A stretch of 64,000 bases of DNA from Verrucomicrobiota bacterium. GTDB taxonomy: Bacteria > Verrucomicrobiota > Verrucomicrobiia > JADLBR01. Location of the stretch: contig JAKQKQ010000024.1 in NCBI GenBank assembly GCA_029560585.1, forward strand, positions 1 to 64,000, read 5' to 3'. A program made the position numbers and the translations under genes. The notes beneath the pieces are model-generated. The model was given only the letters and a program-made list of their open reading frames with translations. It was not told the DNA's origin and did not search any database. This document shows positions 15,994 to 24,522 of the stretch, piece after piece (the stretch's first letter is position 1; every line of letters starts with the position of its first letter).

Positions 15994-18378
15994 TCATGGC
16001 GCTGGACCCTTCAATATCCGGACATCGAAGACCCCGCCTGCAAAGTTGCTCGGGTGGCCCTGGAAGCGGATCGTCACCTTCCTCTTGCCGGTGATGGCTT
16101 CGGCGGGGATGGGAAACGTGGCATCGAAGAACTGGCCGGGGCGATTCTCCTCAAGGTCCACGGTGGCGAGTTTTTGACCGTCGGCGATGATGTCAAACGT
16201 GCGGTTGCCGCGATCGGAGCCCCAAAAGGTGCAAAGGAGTTCGGCCGGGCCTTGGGCGGGGATTTTCAGATCGTACGAGAACCAGCCGCCATTGGTCGCG
16301 TGACGCCATGCGCGGCCCCGGAAATTGCCGGTGGATGTGTTCTCTCCCTGGAGGCTGTGGTTTCGTTCCACCTCGAAAGTGCCAATGGGGATGGAGTCGA
16401 TGGTGCGGGCGGTCAGTTCGCGCTCGTGGCGCTGCGCGGCCTCGATGGCGGTCTTGTGACTTTCCCAATCGGATTCCGTCATGAGGTCCCAGTAAAGGGC
16501 GTAGCGCTGGTGGTGGAGCCGATAGAAAGGGCTCAGCCTGACATCGGAGGGCCGTCCGACGCCGCGGGTGGTGTAGGTGAGGGGGCGGCTGGCGACGGGC
16601 TGGAGCCATTCGGCGGGAGCGCGGTCGCCGGTGACCAGGATAGGTTGGGGCGGCGGGGGCTGGGAAAAGAAATCGGTCTGGCGTTTGGCGTAGGGCATGG
16701 GGGGCGCAATGCCCTCGGTGCCGAGTTCGCCGGCGAGCAGGATGGGGCCGCAAAAGACCGAGGCGCGCCTGGGGTTATCGGGCATCGCTTCCAGGCGGAG
16801 GGACATGGGGAGATGGATCTCCATGCGATCGCCGTTCTTCCACTCGCGCCGGAGGGTCGCATAGGTGCCCGGTTTGCCACTGGGCGACATGGGTTCGCCA
16901 TTGATGGAGAAGGTGGCCGGCGACGCGATCCACGCCGGGCATCGGATCCGGAGCGAGAGCGGGGTTGGTTTCTCGCAGGTCCACTCCAGCCGCGTGATAT
17001 TCTCGTCGGGGAAAGACGTCCTCTGTGTCAGGGTTATGCCTTTCTCCCTCCATGTCAGGGTGGAGGGGATGAAAAGGTTCACGAACAGGCTGTCGTCGTC
17101 GTGCCAGTAGATGCTGTCGCCGTACTTGGCGTGGTTTTCGACCCCGGTGCCGGTGCAGCACCAGAAGGAATCGAGGGGCGTGTTGTATGGGTGGAACCAT
17201 GCGCCGAAGACGGGGATGTGGTACGCCATCATGCCGGTCTTCGGATCCTGCGAGGCCAGGATGTGATTATAGAGGGCGCGCTCGTAGAACTCCGCCCGGT
17301 CGGGCGATGCATCCCAGGCGAACAGATGGCGGGTGAGCTTGAGCATGTTGTAGGTGTTGCAGGACTCGGCGGTGGTTGGGCTGATGCGGTCAGAGAGCGC
17401 GTCGGGGGGGCCGAAATGCTCGTGGTCGCTGTTGCCGCCGAGCGAGTAAGAGTGATGGTGGACGACGCGGTCCCAGAAGAATTCGGTGGCGGCGCGGAAC
17501 GAGGGATCGCCGGTGAGTTCGTGGAGGCGCGCGAGGCCGATGATTTTGGGGAATTGGGTGTTGGCGTGGAGGCCGGCGAGCTTGTCCTCGCCCCGGGCGA
17601 GGGGATCGAGGACGGCGTGGTGATAGAAGCGCTTGGCCGTGGCGAGGTATTTCGCATCGCCCGTGGCGGCGGAGAGGTTGGCGAGGCAATCGATCATCCC
17701 GCCGTGCTCGACCTTGAGCATGGTTTCCATCCGCGCGTCATCGAGGCGGTCCGTGCGGGCTTTGACCCAGTCGCCAAACTTCCTTGCCACCTCGAGGGCC
17801 TGGGCGTTGTCGCAGTGCGCGTGGATGTCGAGCAGGCCGGCGTGGATCTTGTGGAGGGTGTAGTAGGGGGCCCAGACACGTTCGCCGCTTTCGACGCGGT
17901 CGAAGAAGGATTCGGAGAACGCGCTGAGATAGCCGGAAGGTCCGAGTGCCTTTTGGCATTCGGCGAGCCCGGCAACCATGACGGCGGCACGGTCCCTGAA
18001 GCGAATGTCGCCCGTGGAGGCATACATGAGGGCGCAAGCCGATAGGTAGTGGCCGACGAAGTGGCCCCGGAGTTCGCATTTCGGGTCCTCCCAGCCACCG
18101 AGCGGTTGTGCGGTGGTGGGAAGGCCCGCGTAGGCGCGGAACGCGTGGAGCAGGCGGTCGGGATCGAGATCGAGGAGGTACTTTGCGTCGCGCGCCTGCG
18201 CGTCTTTGAAGGGGGAATCGAGCAGGCGGATGGCGGTGAGGGGAAATGGGTGGGCCCTGGCACTGGCGAGGCCGGGTTCGGGGGCGGCAGCGCGCGCGAG
18301 AGGGATCAGCCAGCCGATGACGAGGAGGGCGATGGGGCCGATCGACCGACGAGGGGCGCAGGTGATCGTCGTGGCCAT
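15994..18378 (-). CDS. Secreted GH127 beta-L-arabinofuranosidase
   Basis: The 794-residue protein contains the GH127 (formerly DUF1680) (alpha/alpha)6 barrel. The zinc-thiolate active site known for this family is visible: Glu and Cys in AESCNTYNMLKL near residue 335 and the adjacent Cys pair in FWCCTGTGVEN near residue 404. A signal peptide follows the start at 18378 (RRSIGPIALLVIGWLIPLARA). Longer in-frame starts would give a basic, proline-rich leader unlike an exported protein. The C-terminal third forms beta domains. Expected role: release of beta-linked L-arabinofuranose from plant glycans. It lies 198 bp downstream of a GH51 gene in the same direction. Confidence 0.92.
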   Translation of the reverse strand: MATTITCAPRRSIGPIALLVIGWLIPLARAAAPEPGLASARAHPFPLTAIRLLDSPFKDAQARDAKYLLDLDPDRLLHAFRAYAGLPTTAQPLGGWEDPKCELRGHFVGHYLSACALMYASTGDIRFRDRAAVMVAGLAECQKALGPSGYLSAFSESFFDRVESGERVWAPYYTLHKIHAGLLDIHAHCDNAQALEVARKFGDWVKARTDRLDDARMETMLKVEHGGMIDCLANLSAATGDAKYLATAKRFYHHAVLDPLARGEDKLAGLHANTQFPKIIGLARLHELTGDPSFRAATEFFWDRVVHHHSYSLGGNSDHEHFGPPDALSDRISPTTAESCNTYNMLKLTRHLFAWDASPDRAEFYERALYNHILASQDPKTGMMAYHIPVFGAWFHPYNTPLDSFWCCTGTGVENHAKYGDSIYWHDDDSLFVNLFIPSTLTWREKGITLTQRTSFPDENITRLEWTCEKPTPLSLRIRCPAWIASPATFSINGEPMSPSGKPGTYATLRREWKNGDRMEIHLPMSLRLEAMPDNPRRASVFCGPILLAGELGTEGIAPPMPYAKRQTDFFSQPPPPQPILVTGDRAPAEWLQPVASRPLTYTTRGVGRPSDVRLSPFYRLHHQRYALYWDLMTESDWESHKTAIEAAQRHERELTARTIDSIPIGTFEVERNHSLQGENTSTGNFRGRAWRHATNGGWFSYDLKIPAQGPAELLCTFWGSDRGNRTFDIIADGQKLATVDLEENRPGQFFDATFPIPAEAITGKRKVTIRFQGHPSNFAGGVFDVRILKGPAP

Positions 18379-18461
18379 CGCGGAGGGTGGCATCGGCGGT
18401 GGTGATGGGCTCGAGTGTGGCGCGGGCAATCCTGTCCGCGGCGATGGCTTCGGCATGCGTC

Positions 18462-18481
18462 GGCAGACTGGACTGTCTGCC
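18462..18481. repeat. Short perfect hairpin between GH51 and GH127 genes
   Basis: GGCAGAC and GTCTGCC form a 7-bp perfect stem with a 6-nt loop in the 197-bp gap between the two arabinosidase genes. No T-run follows on either strand. It may be a REP-type element or a transcript-stabilising hairpin. Confidence 0.4.
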
Positions 18482-18575
18482 TCACCGAGCTCAGGTGATC
18501 CTAGAGTTCGCCGTGTATCCGCTTGTGGGCGCGGATGGCGACGTCGATGGGATTGCCAGCCTGTTTCCAGATCGG

Positions 18576-20138
18576 TCATGGCTGGATCTCGAGGGCGACA
18601 ACGGATCTTGGCGGGAGCGTGGCGGAGAAGCCGTTGGCGCTCGGTCTCGCGCCGTCGAAGGCGACGGGTCTGACGCGCTCGGGCTGGTCGAAGGTATTAT
18701 GGGCAGTGATCTCTGGGGCGGTGAGAACGCGGCCGGAGACACGCGAGGCCTTGGCACCGCGAAGCTCGCATTCGATCGGGGCGGGCCTATTGGGGTCGAG
18801 GTTGCAGAGGGTGATGTGGATTTTGCCGGCCGCGTCGCGGGAGGCCGAGGCATTCAGGGCGGGGATCTTCTCCCCTCCGATCGAGTAGTCGGCGGTGGTG
18901 AGCTCGTCGGGGAGCCGGATGGCGTCGTGGTGGGGGACAAACATCTCAAAGACGTGGTAGGTCGGCGTGAGGGTGATCCTTTCTTTGTCCGTGAGGATCA
19001 TGGCCTGGAGCACGTTGATCACCTGGGCGATGTTGGCCATGCGGACGCGATCGCAGTGGCGGTTGAAGATGTTCAGGGTGAGCCCGGCGGCGAGGGCGTC
19101 GCGGAGGCTGTTCTGCTGGTAGAGGAAGCCCTTGTTGGTGCCCGGCTCAACGGCGTGCCAAGCGCCCCATTCATCGACCATGAGCCCGACTTTCTTATCC
19201 GGGTCGAAGCGGTCCATGATCTCGGAGTGTTTCGTGACGAGTTCCTCCATGCGAAGGGCGGTCTTGAGATTGTGGAACCAGTCCCCCTCATCGAATTCGG
19301 TGGCGGAGCGGCTCTTCTTTCCCGTCCCGCAGTAGAAGTGCAGCGCGAGTCCATTCATGCGCCTGGCGCAGCGCTGCATGAGGACCTCGGTCCAGTGGTA
19401 GTCGTCGCGGTTTGGGCCGCAGGCGATCTTGAAGATGGTGTTACCGGCGAAGTTGCGCACGTAGGTGGCATAGCGCAGGTATTGGTCGGCGTAGTATTCT
19501 GCGGACATGTTGCCACCGCATCCCCAGTTCTCATTGCCGATGCCGAAATATTTCAATTTCCATGGATCGGGGTGGCCGTTGGCCTTGCGCAGTTCTGCCA
19601 TGGGGCTGACGCCGTCGAAGGTGATGTATTCGACCCACTGTTGCATTTCCAGGACGGCGCCGCTGCCGACGTTGCCACAGAGGTATGGCTCGCAGCCCAG
19701 CTGTGCGCAGAGGTCGAGGAATTCGTGCGTGCCGAAATGGTTATTCTCGGTGACCCCTCCCCAGTGCGTATTGATCATGGTGGGGCGGGCATCCTTTGGG
19801 CCGATGCCGTCTTTCCAGTGGTACTCGTCGGCGAAGCAGCCGCCGGGCCAGCGGAGGAGGGGGATCTTGATCCGCTTCAGTGCGGCGACGATGTCATTGC
19901 GGATGCCGCGGGTGTTTGGGATGGGGCTATCCTCGCCGACCCAGATCCCCTCGTAGATGCAGCGGCCGAGGTGTTCGGAAAAATGGCCGTAGATGTTGCG
20001 GTTGATTTTCTCTTTCCCCTGGTCGGCATGGATCACCAGGCGATTGGGCGCCGTGCCATCGTCAGCGGCCGGGGAGGAGACGGCAGCCAGAGCGAATGCG
20101 ATGTGGAGCAGGAGCGTGCCAACGGGCGACTTTTTCAT
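18576..20138 (-). CDS. Secreted GH51 alpha-L-arabinofuranosidase (first copy)
   Basis: The 520-residue protein has a signal peptide ([19 protein letters not shown]) and a GH51 TIM barrel. The acid/base Glu lies in GIGNENWG near residue 202 and the nucleophile Glu in VDEWGAWH near residue 320; [11 protein letters not shown] and [14 protein letters not shown] are further GH51 signatures. A short C-terminal beta-sandwich completes the usual compact form. Role: cleavage of terminal alpha-L-arabinofuranosyl residues from arabinan or arabinoxylan fragments. The start at 20138 is preferred because it gives a clean signal peptide. Two 15-bp motif copies lie 79-114 bp upstream. Confidence 0.93.
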   Translation of the reverse strand: MKKSPVGTLLLHIAFALAAVSSPAADDGTAPNRLVIHADQGKEKINRNIYGHFSEHLGRCIYEGIWVGEDSPIPNTRGIRNDIVAALKRIKIPLLRWPGGCFADEYHWKDGIGPKDARPTMINTHWGGVTENNHFGTHEFLDLCAQLGCEPYLCGNVGSGAVLEMQQWVEYITFDGVSPMAELRKANGHPDPWKLKYFGIGNENWGCGGNMSAEYYADQYLRYATYVRNFAGNTIFKIACGPNRDDYHWTEVLMQRCARRMNGLALHFYCGTGKKSRSATEFDEGDWFHNLKTALRMEELVTKHSEIMDRFDPDKKVGLMVDEWGAWHAVEPGTNKGFLYQQNSLRDALAAGLTLNIFNRHCDRVRMANIAQVINVLQAMILTDKERITLTPTYHVFEMFVPHHDAIRLPDELTTADYSIGGEKIPALNASASRDAAGKIHITLCNLDPNRPAPIECELRGAKASRVSGRVLTAPEITAHNTFDQPERVRPVAFDGARPSANGFSATLPPRSVVALEIQP

Positions 20139-20216
20139 AGGCTTTCTCGTTTGCAGGTGCGTGAGACCGGGTGCGGTCGGGATCCAACCGTAGGACGTGA
20201 CGCGTCGAGCGGACAA

Positions 20217-20252
20217 CGCCAATTTGCGCAGAAAGTTCACCTTTTTGCGAAC
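20217..20252 (-). promoter_or_regulatory. Tandem operator-like motif upstream of first GH51 gene
   Basis: Read on the gene strand, GTTCGCAAAAAGGTG (20252-20238) and CTGCGCAAATTGGCG (20231-20217) are two copies of one 15-bp motif, 21 bp apart start to start. That is two helical turns, as is common for AraC-family regulators. The same pair at the same spacing occurs upstream of the second GH51 gene (32819-32854). Confidence 0.7.
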
Positions 20253-20470
20253 GGGTGCAGGCGATCGGCCGCGCGGGCACCCGGGTTAGATGCGGTGGTC
20301 CGCGCGGCGTCCAGCGGCACTCGCCCGCTGGGATACGATGTTACCGCGAGCTGGGATATCGGACTGGAGCGCCCGCCCTGCGATCGCGATCACCGCGTGT
20401 TGTTTCTGGCTGGCCCCGCCTCTGGCGCGCGGACGCGCCGCATCATTCATGGGGAAACTTGACACCCGAT

Positions 20471-20523
20471 GCCGCCTGATACAGGCGGCCTACAAGACTT
20501 GTGGGGCGTCTCTGCGAGACGCC
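20471..20523. repeat. Triple-hairpin intergenic repeat, copy B
   Basis: This is the second copy of the 53-bp unit seen at 1-53, in the same orientation, with stems GCCGCCTG/CAGGCGGC, CTACAA/TTGTGG (one G-T pair) and GGCGTC/GACGCC. It lies 22 bp beyond the stop codon of the large minus-strand gene at 20545-24474. The remaining intergenic DNA from 20139 to 20544 shows no gene. Confidence 0.8.
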
Positions 20524-20544
20524 AAACGCGTGCGAAGTTTCAGA

Positions 20545-23500
20545 CTAGAAGCGCCTGCGGAGGCGCTCCCAGAGGGATCGTGGCTCGGGGTGGACCTGGG
20601 CGTGCCAGAGATAGCGGGCGCCAGATGGTAGGGGTTGGGTGATCGGATGCGTGTATTGGTGCAGGGTGGCGGCGACCGCGACGGGCACGACGACATCCGG
20701 ATTCGGATTGAAGCCGCCGACGCGCCACAGGTAGCCCCAGCCGCCGAGCCGATAGCCCCCGATAAAGCCGTTTGACGCACTGGCGACCAGAACGGTGGCA
20801 GGTGCGGACTCCGTAGAGGGGACGCCGCGGTTCACGGCGCTCAGGCTCTTTTCGATCTTTGCGGCGAGCGTCTCGCCCAGCCAGGCGCGACCGGTTTCGG
20901 TCGCGTGGAGTGGTTCTGCGGGGGCATTGACCTCGCCGTCGCCGACCGGGATGGTCAGGGCAGCGGCGCCGGCGGGACCGCAGTGGTCGATCTTCCAGCC
21001 GCTATCCGCTCGGTGCACTGGCTGATAGAACGGGTAGGCGGCTGTCTCCCACCACGAACCACCATTGTTGACGTATGATCGGATCGCGTCGAGGGTCTCG
21101 CGCCAGCGTCCGGCATCTGGCGCAGGGATGAATTCGCCGTAGGGGTTGATAATCGCGAACCATGACTGCGGGCCGGCGGCGAGGGCGGCGGTGATGTCTT
21201 GGTACCGGGACAGGGTCCTCACGGCCACGCCGTGCTGTTTTGCCAGCGCCGAAGCCTCGAACGCGGCGTGCCAGTCGGCGGGGCGGATCGCAGTTGAGGC
21301 GGGTGAGATGCCTGGGCCCAGGTCGATGATGCCGATGGCCGGTTTCGGACCGGGCCAGTCGTGCGGGGCAAGATCCTTGATACTTGGCGGAGGGAGAACG
21401 CGGGGCTTTTCATCGTGCGCCGGGAGAGCGAGGGTGACATGGCTGTCGGCGACGTCCGTAATGATGGGCTGAGCGCCATCCAGGATGACGCGCACGCGAC
21501 CGGAGAAGGGCGACGGCACCGCGACGCTGCATAGCGATGGCGCATAGACCCAGACATCGGCTTTGACTTTGGCGGTTTCGGTGACGAACGCCGTCCGCGA
21601 GGGTGAGCCATCGGCGTTAGTGCCAGCGAGAAGTCCGGCGCTCATTCCCGGCGATGACGCGTGGAAGCCGAAGGGTGCGAGGGCGTGGGCATCGACCGTG
21701 CGCGGCACGGGGCCGAGGTTGGCGACGATGCGCACGGGGCCGTAGGTCGCGCGAATCACGCCGTCGTCATCTTCGCGACGTGGATCGCCACCCGCCGCGA
21801 AAAGCGGTGCGCGGTCGTGGCTGAAATCGGCGAGCGGTTCGCCGATGTAGCGGGCGCAGACCGACTTTTGGAGACGATCGAGCCATGCGAGCCATTCGCG
21901 GGGGACGTCCTGGGCGAGACCGGCGGCGGCAAGCCGATAGCTGAGGCTGTAACCGAGGCCGAGCGACCACGACAGGACTTGATCGTTCGTGATGAACTGG
22001 CCTAGGTCGTGGTGGAGCAGGACGGTCTTGTCGTGCGCGATGGCCTGGGCGAGGGGGAAGATCGTCCATGTCTCGGGCGGGTATTGGGCCTTGAACAGGC
22101 GCACCCAACTGGGCCGGTGCTCTGTCGGGACGATGCCCCAGGACATGCCGCAGAGGAGCGCCTCGTAATTGGCGACGCGATCCCATCCGTTCTCAGTGCC
22201 GAGCGGGACGGTGCGGCTATCCTCATCCACCATGGCGATCATGCCCTCGCTATAAGCGTAGGGGGTGGGTGACGCGGGGTTGGTGTCGTAGAGCCAAGAG
22301 CGCGCGCCGCACTGGTCCTGGAAGAGGATGTCCACCGGATACTCCTGCGTGAACTGGCGGACGGTGAGCCGGTTGGCGGCCTGGACGGCCGGGTGCCAGA
22401 GGGTGATGGTCCAGCCGTCGTTCTTCTCATATCTCTCGTAGTGTGGTTTGCCCTCGAGTGTCTTGAGGAGTGGGGCGTCGCCCTCGCGCTCGAAAGTGGG
22501 GCCTTTGGGGTGGTCGCACCACCACGTCGGGTTTGTGTAGGGGCTGATCAGATGGCCGAGGGCGTGTGCGCGATCGAAGAAGGCGCGGAACTCCTCTGGT
22601 GTGCCGAAGTCAGGTTTGGGCGGGAGATGGTCGGGGTATTCTTTATCGAAACCGCCGCGCAGGTAATCGGCAAAGTGGATGAGGGTGGGCACGGGCAGGC
22701 GGTCGAGGGCGGAGACTTTGTCAGGACACGGACCGACGAGATAGACGAGCACGGAGCGCCTGAGGCGGGCGAGGGTGTCGGGCTTGAGTTTGGCGGCGAG
22801 CGCGCGGGTGAGGCCATTGGCGGCGCAGTAGCGCGCGAGATCGTCGTAGACGGGCGTGCCGAGGGTCATGCGAACGGGGGGGGGTCGCCAGGTCTCGCCG
22901 GGGCGGACGTAGGTGCCGTACGCGTGGTCGCAGTAGCCACCGTGTTCATCGCCGCCGCAGCGGAGCGAGCCCGGGATGAAGATGGCGTCGTGTTGGCTGG
23001 CGGCGTTCCAGGGCTGTTTGACGGTGCGCGGCTGGATGCGGTACAGCGCGGCGGTGCCGGCGCTGGCTTCGAGGTGCAGGAAGTCTGAGAACGCCACGGG
23101 GTAGGCGGTCTCATAGGAGAGATAGCGCAGGGGGCGAAGCACTTGATGGAAAGGATAGCCGCCAACCTCGAACCAATTGCCGCCAGCTTTAACATAGGCG
23201 CGGATTGAATCGATCACATCGGGAAGGCCAGCGTCACTGTCGGCGGGAATCCCTTCGCCATATGGGTTGAGGATGCAAAGGAAGTCCGATTGACGAGCGG
23301 CGGCGAGCATCGCCTGCGGGGATGCGAGTTCGGTGAACGTCACGCGCCCGCGAGAGCGCGCCGCGATCGCGCCGAGGCGAGCGCGCCAGTCGGCAATGGG
23401 GACTTCGGCCCAGTTGCCGCGCTCGGGTCCACTCGTGAGGCTCACGAGGCCGATCCGGGCGCGTCCGTTGGGTGCCGTGGCGGCGAGCCTGTCGACGGTG

Positions 23501-24474
23501 GCCGAGACGAGGGTCAGAGCGGTGGCAACATCGTCTTTGCCCACGCCGCCACCGATTCGCCACAGGTATCCGTTTCCGCCAAGGTGATTGCCTGAAAAAT
23601 AGGGACCGTTGGGAGAGTCGATCAAGATCGTGTCGGCCTGCGCGCGCGTGGGCGGTCGATTGACGACGGCCTTGGCGGCCACGATGCGGGAGGCGACGGC
23701 GGGAGGCAGCCAGCGGCGGCCGTCGTCTGTGATCGTGAGGTTGACGGGAGGGTCATGGGTGGGGCGCTGATCGAGCGGGCCGCCATACAGGGCCCTGTAG
23801 CCGCCGGGGCCTACAGTCGCGGGCATCCAGCCGGACGGGCGATCATTGGGCTGCGGCTCGAAGAACTTGCGGTTAAATGCGGCGCCGACGCCGACACCGC
23901 CGTTGTGGGGCATGACGAATCGTGTGACCGAATCGGGCGCGAAGCGGAGGCGGCCCGGCAGGTCGATACGAAGGAGCGGTTGGGAGGCGGGGGTGATTTC
24001 GGCAGCGAGCTCAATGCCGTCGGGCTTCGGGCGAGCAGTGATGCGGACGGTGAGCGCGGACGAGATGTACGTGAGCGCCAGGGAGTTCGTGTCTGGTCCG
24101 GGTTTCCACGAGAATGCGTTCACCGCGTTCGTGGCATGGAAGCGGGCAGCATCAAGGACGGCGCCGTCAGCGAAACGGGCGGCCCAAAGGCCGGATTCGC
24201 CGCTCTGCCAGACCGAGCTGGTGGTGCCCTTGGGCGTGACCGCGAGGATGGAGCCGTTGGCCGTTCTGAAGCGAACTTCGCCGGAAGGGGAGGACAGCGT
24301 GACGGCGCCATCGTGGGGTTCGATAGCGGCGTGGCAGGCGGGTGCCGTAAGAATGACGGCCAAACAGAAAAGGGCAGTCGCGCGTGAGAAGTTGGGTCTT
24401 TCTGCTCGAGGGCCGAAAACCGTCCACGCGAGCAATCTGCCTACGGGTCTAACGGCCGGGACGATGCCAATCAT
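20545..24474 (-). CDS. Very large secreted putative glycoside hydrolase with mirrored duplicated modules
   Basis: This 1309-residue protein has a hydrophobic signal segment near residues 33-49 (ALFCLAVILTAPACHAA). The middle (about residues 600-880) looks like a TIM-barrel glycosidase-like core (GHLISPYTNPTWWCDHP, DILFQDQCGARSW, VPLGTENGWDRV), similar to DUF6259-type putative glycosidases. Two modules occur twice. Module 1 (LGGNGYLWRIGG near 296; LGGWGYLWRVGG near 1244) and module 2 (ILNPYGEGIP near 399; IINPYGEFIP near 1107) flank the core in mirror order. Function and substrate are unknown; the neighbourhood suggests polysaccharide breakdown. It is divergent from the heparinase-like gene, 48 bp away. 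The family call is tentative; the duplication is directly visible. Confidence 0.7.
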   Translation of the reverse strand: MIGIVPAVRPVGRLLAWTVFGPRAERPNFSRATALFCLAVILTAPACHAAIEPHDGAVTLSSPSGEVRFRTANGSILAVTPKGTTSSVWQSGESGLWAARFADGAVLDAARFHATNAVNAFSWKPGPDTNSLALTYISSALTVRITARPKPDGIELAAEITPASQPLLRIDLPGRLRFAPDSVTRFVMPHNGGVGVGAAFNRKFFEPQPNDRPSGWMPATVGPGGYRALYGGPLDQRPTHDPPVNLTITDDGRRWLPPAVASRIVAAKAVVNRPPTRAQADTILIDSPNGPYFSGNHLGGNGYLWRIGGGVGKDDVATALTLVSATVDRLAATAPNGRARIGLVSLTSGPERGNWAEVPIADWRARLGAIAARSRGRVTFTELASPQAMLAAARQSDFLCILNPYGEGIPADSDAGLPDVIDSIRAYVKAGGNWFEVGGYPFHQVLRPLRYLSYETAYPVAFSDFLHLEASAGTAALYRIQPRTVKQPWNAASQHDAIFIPGSLRCGGDEHGGYCDHAYGTYVRPGETWRPPPVRMTLGTPVYDDLARYCAANGLTRALAAKLKPDTLARLRRSVLVYLVGPCPDKVSALDRLPVPTLIHFADYLRGGFDKEYPDHLPPKPDFGTPEEFRAFFDRAHALGHLISPYTNPTWWCDHPKGPTFEREGDAPLLKTLEGKPHYERYEKNDGWTITLWHPAVQAANRLTVRQFTQEYPVDILFQDQCGARSWLYDTNPASPTPYAYSEGMIAMVDEDSRTVPLGTENGWDRVANYEALLCGMSWGIVPTEHRPSWVRLFKAQYPPETWTIFPLAQAIAHDKTVLLHHDLGQFITNDQVLSWSLGLGYSLSYRLAAAGLAQDVPREWLAWLDRLQKSVCARYIGEPLADFSHDRAPLFAAGGDPRREDDDGVIRATYGPVRIVANLGPVPRTVDAHALAPFGFHASSPGMSAGLLAGTNADGSPSRTAFVTETAKVKADVWVYAPSLCSVAVPSPFSGRVRVILDGAQPIITDVADSHVTLALPAHDEKPRVLPPPSIKDLAPHDWPGPKPAIGIIDLGPGISPASTAIRPADWHAAFEASALAKQHGVAVRTLSRYQDITAALAAGPQSWFAIINPYGEFIPAPDAGRWRETLDAIRSYVNNGGSWWETAAYPFYQPVHRADSGWKIDHCGPAGAAALTIPVGDGEVNAPAEPLHATETGRAWLGETLAAKIEKSLSAVNRGVPSTESAPATVLVASASNGFIGGYRLGGWGYLWRVGGFNPNPDVVVPVAVAATLHQYTHPITQPLPSGARYLWHAQVHPEPRSLWERLRRRF

Positions 24475-24522
24475 GGAAAGAGGGTATTGTGGTGATTTGG
24501 GCTCGGCAATAGCCTACCGGCC

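Noticed and set aside
15907..20462. Two very long plus-strand open frames (712 and 691 codons) opposite GH127 and GH51
   Set aside because: They are antisense shadows caused by high GC at third positions; the minus-strand proteins have full catalytic motifs, these have none.
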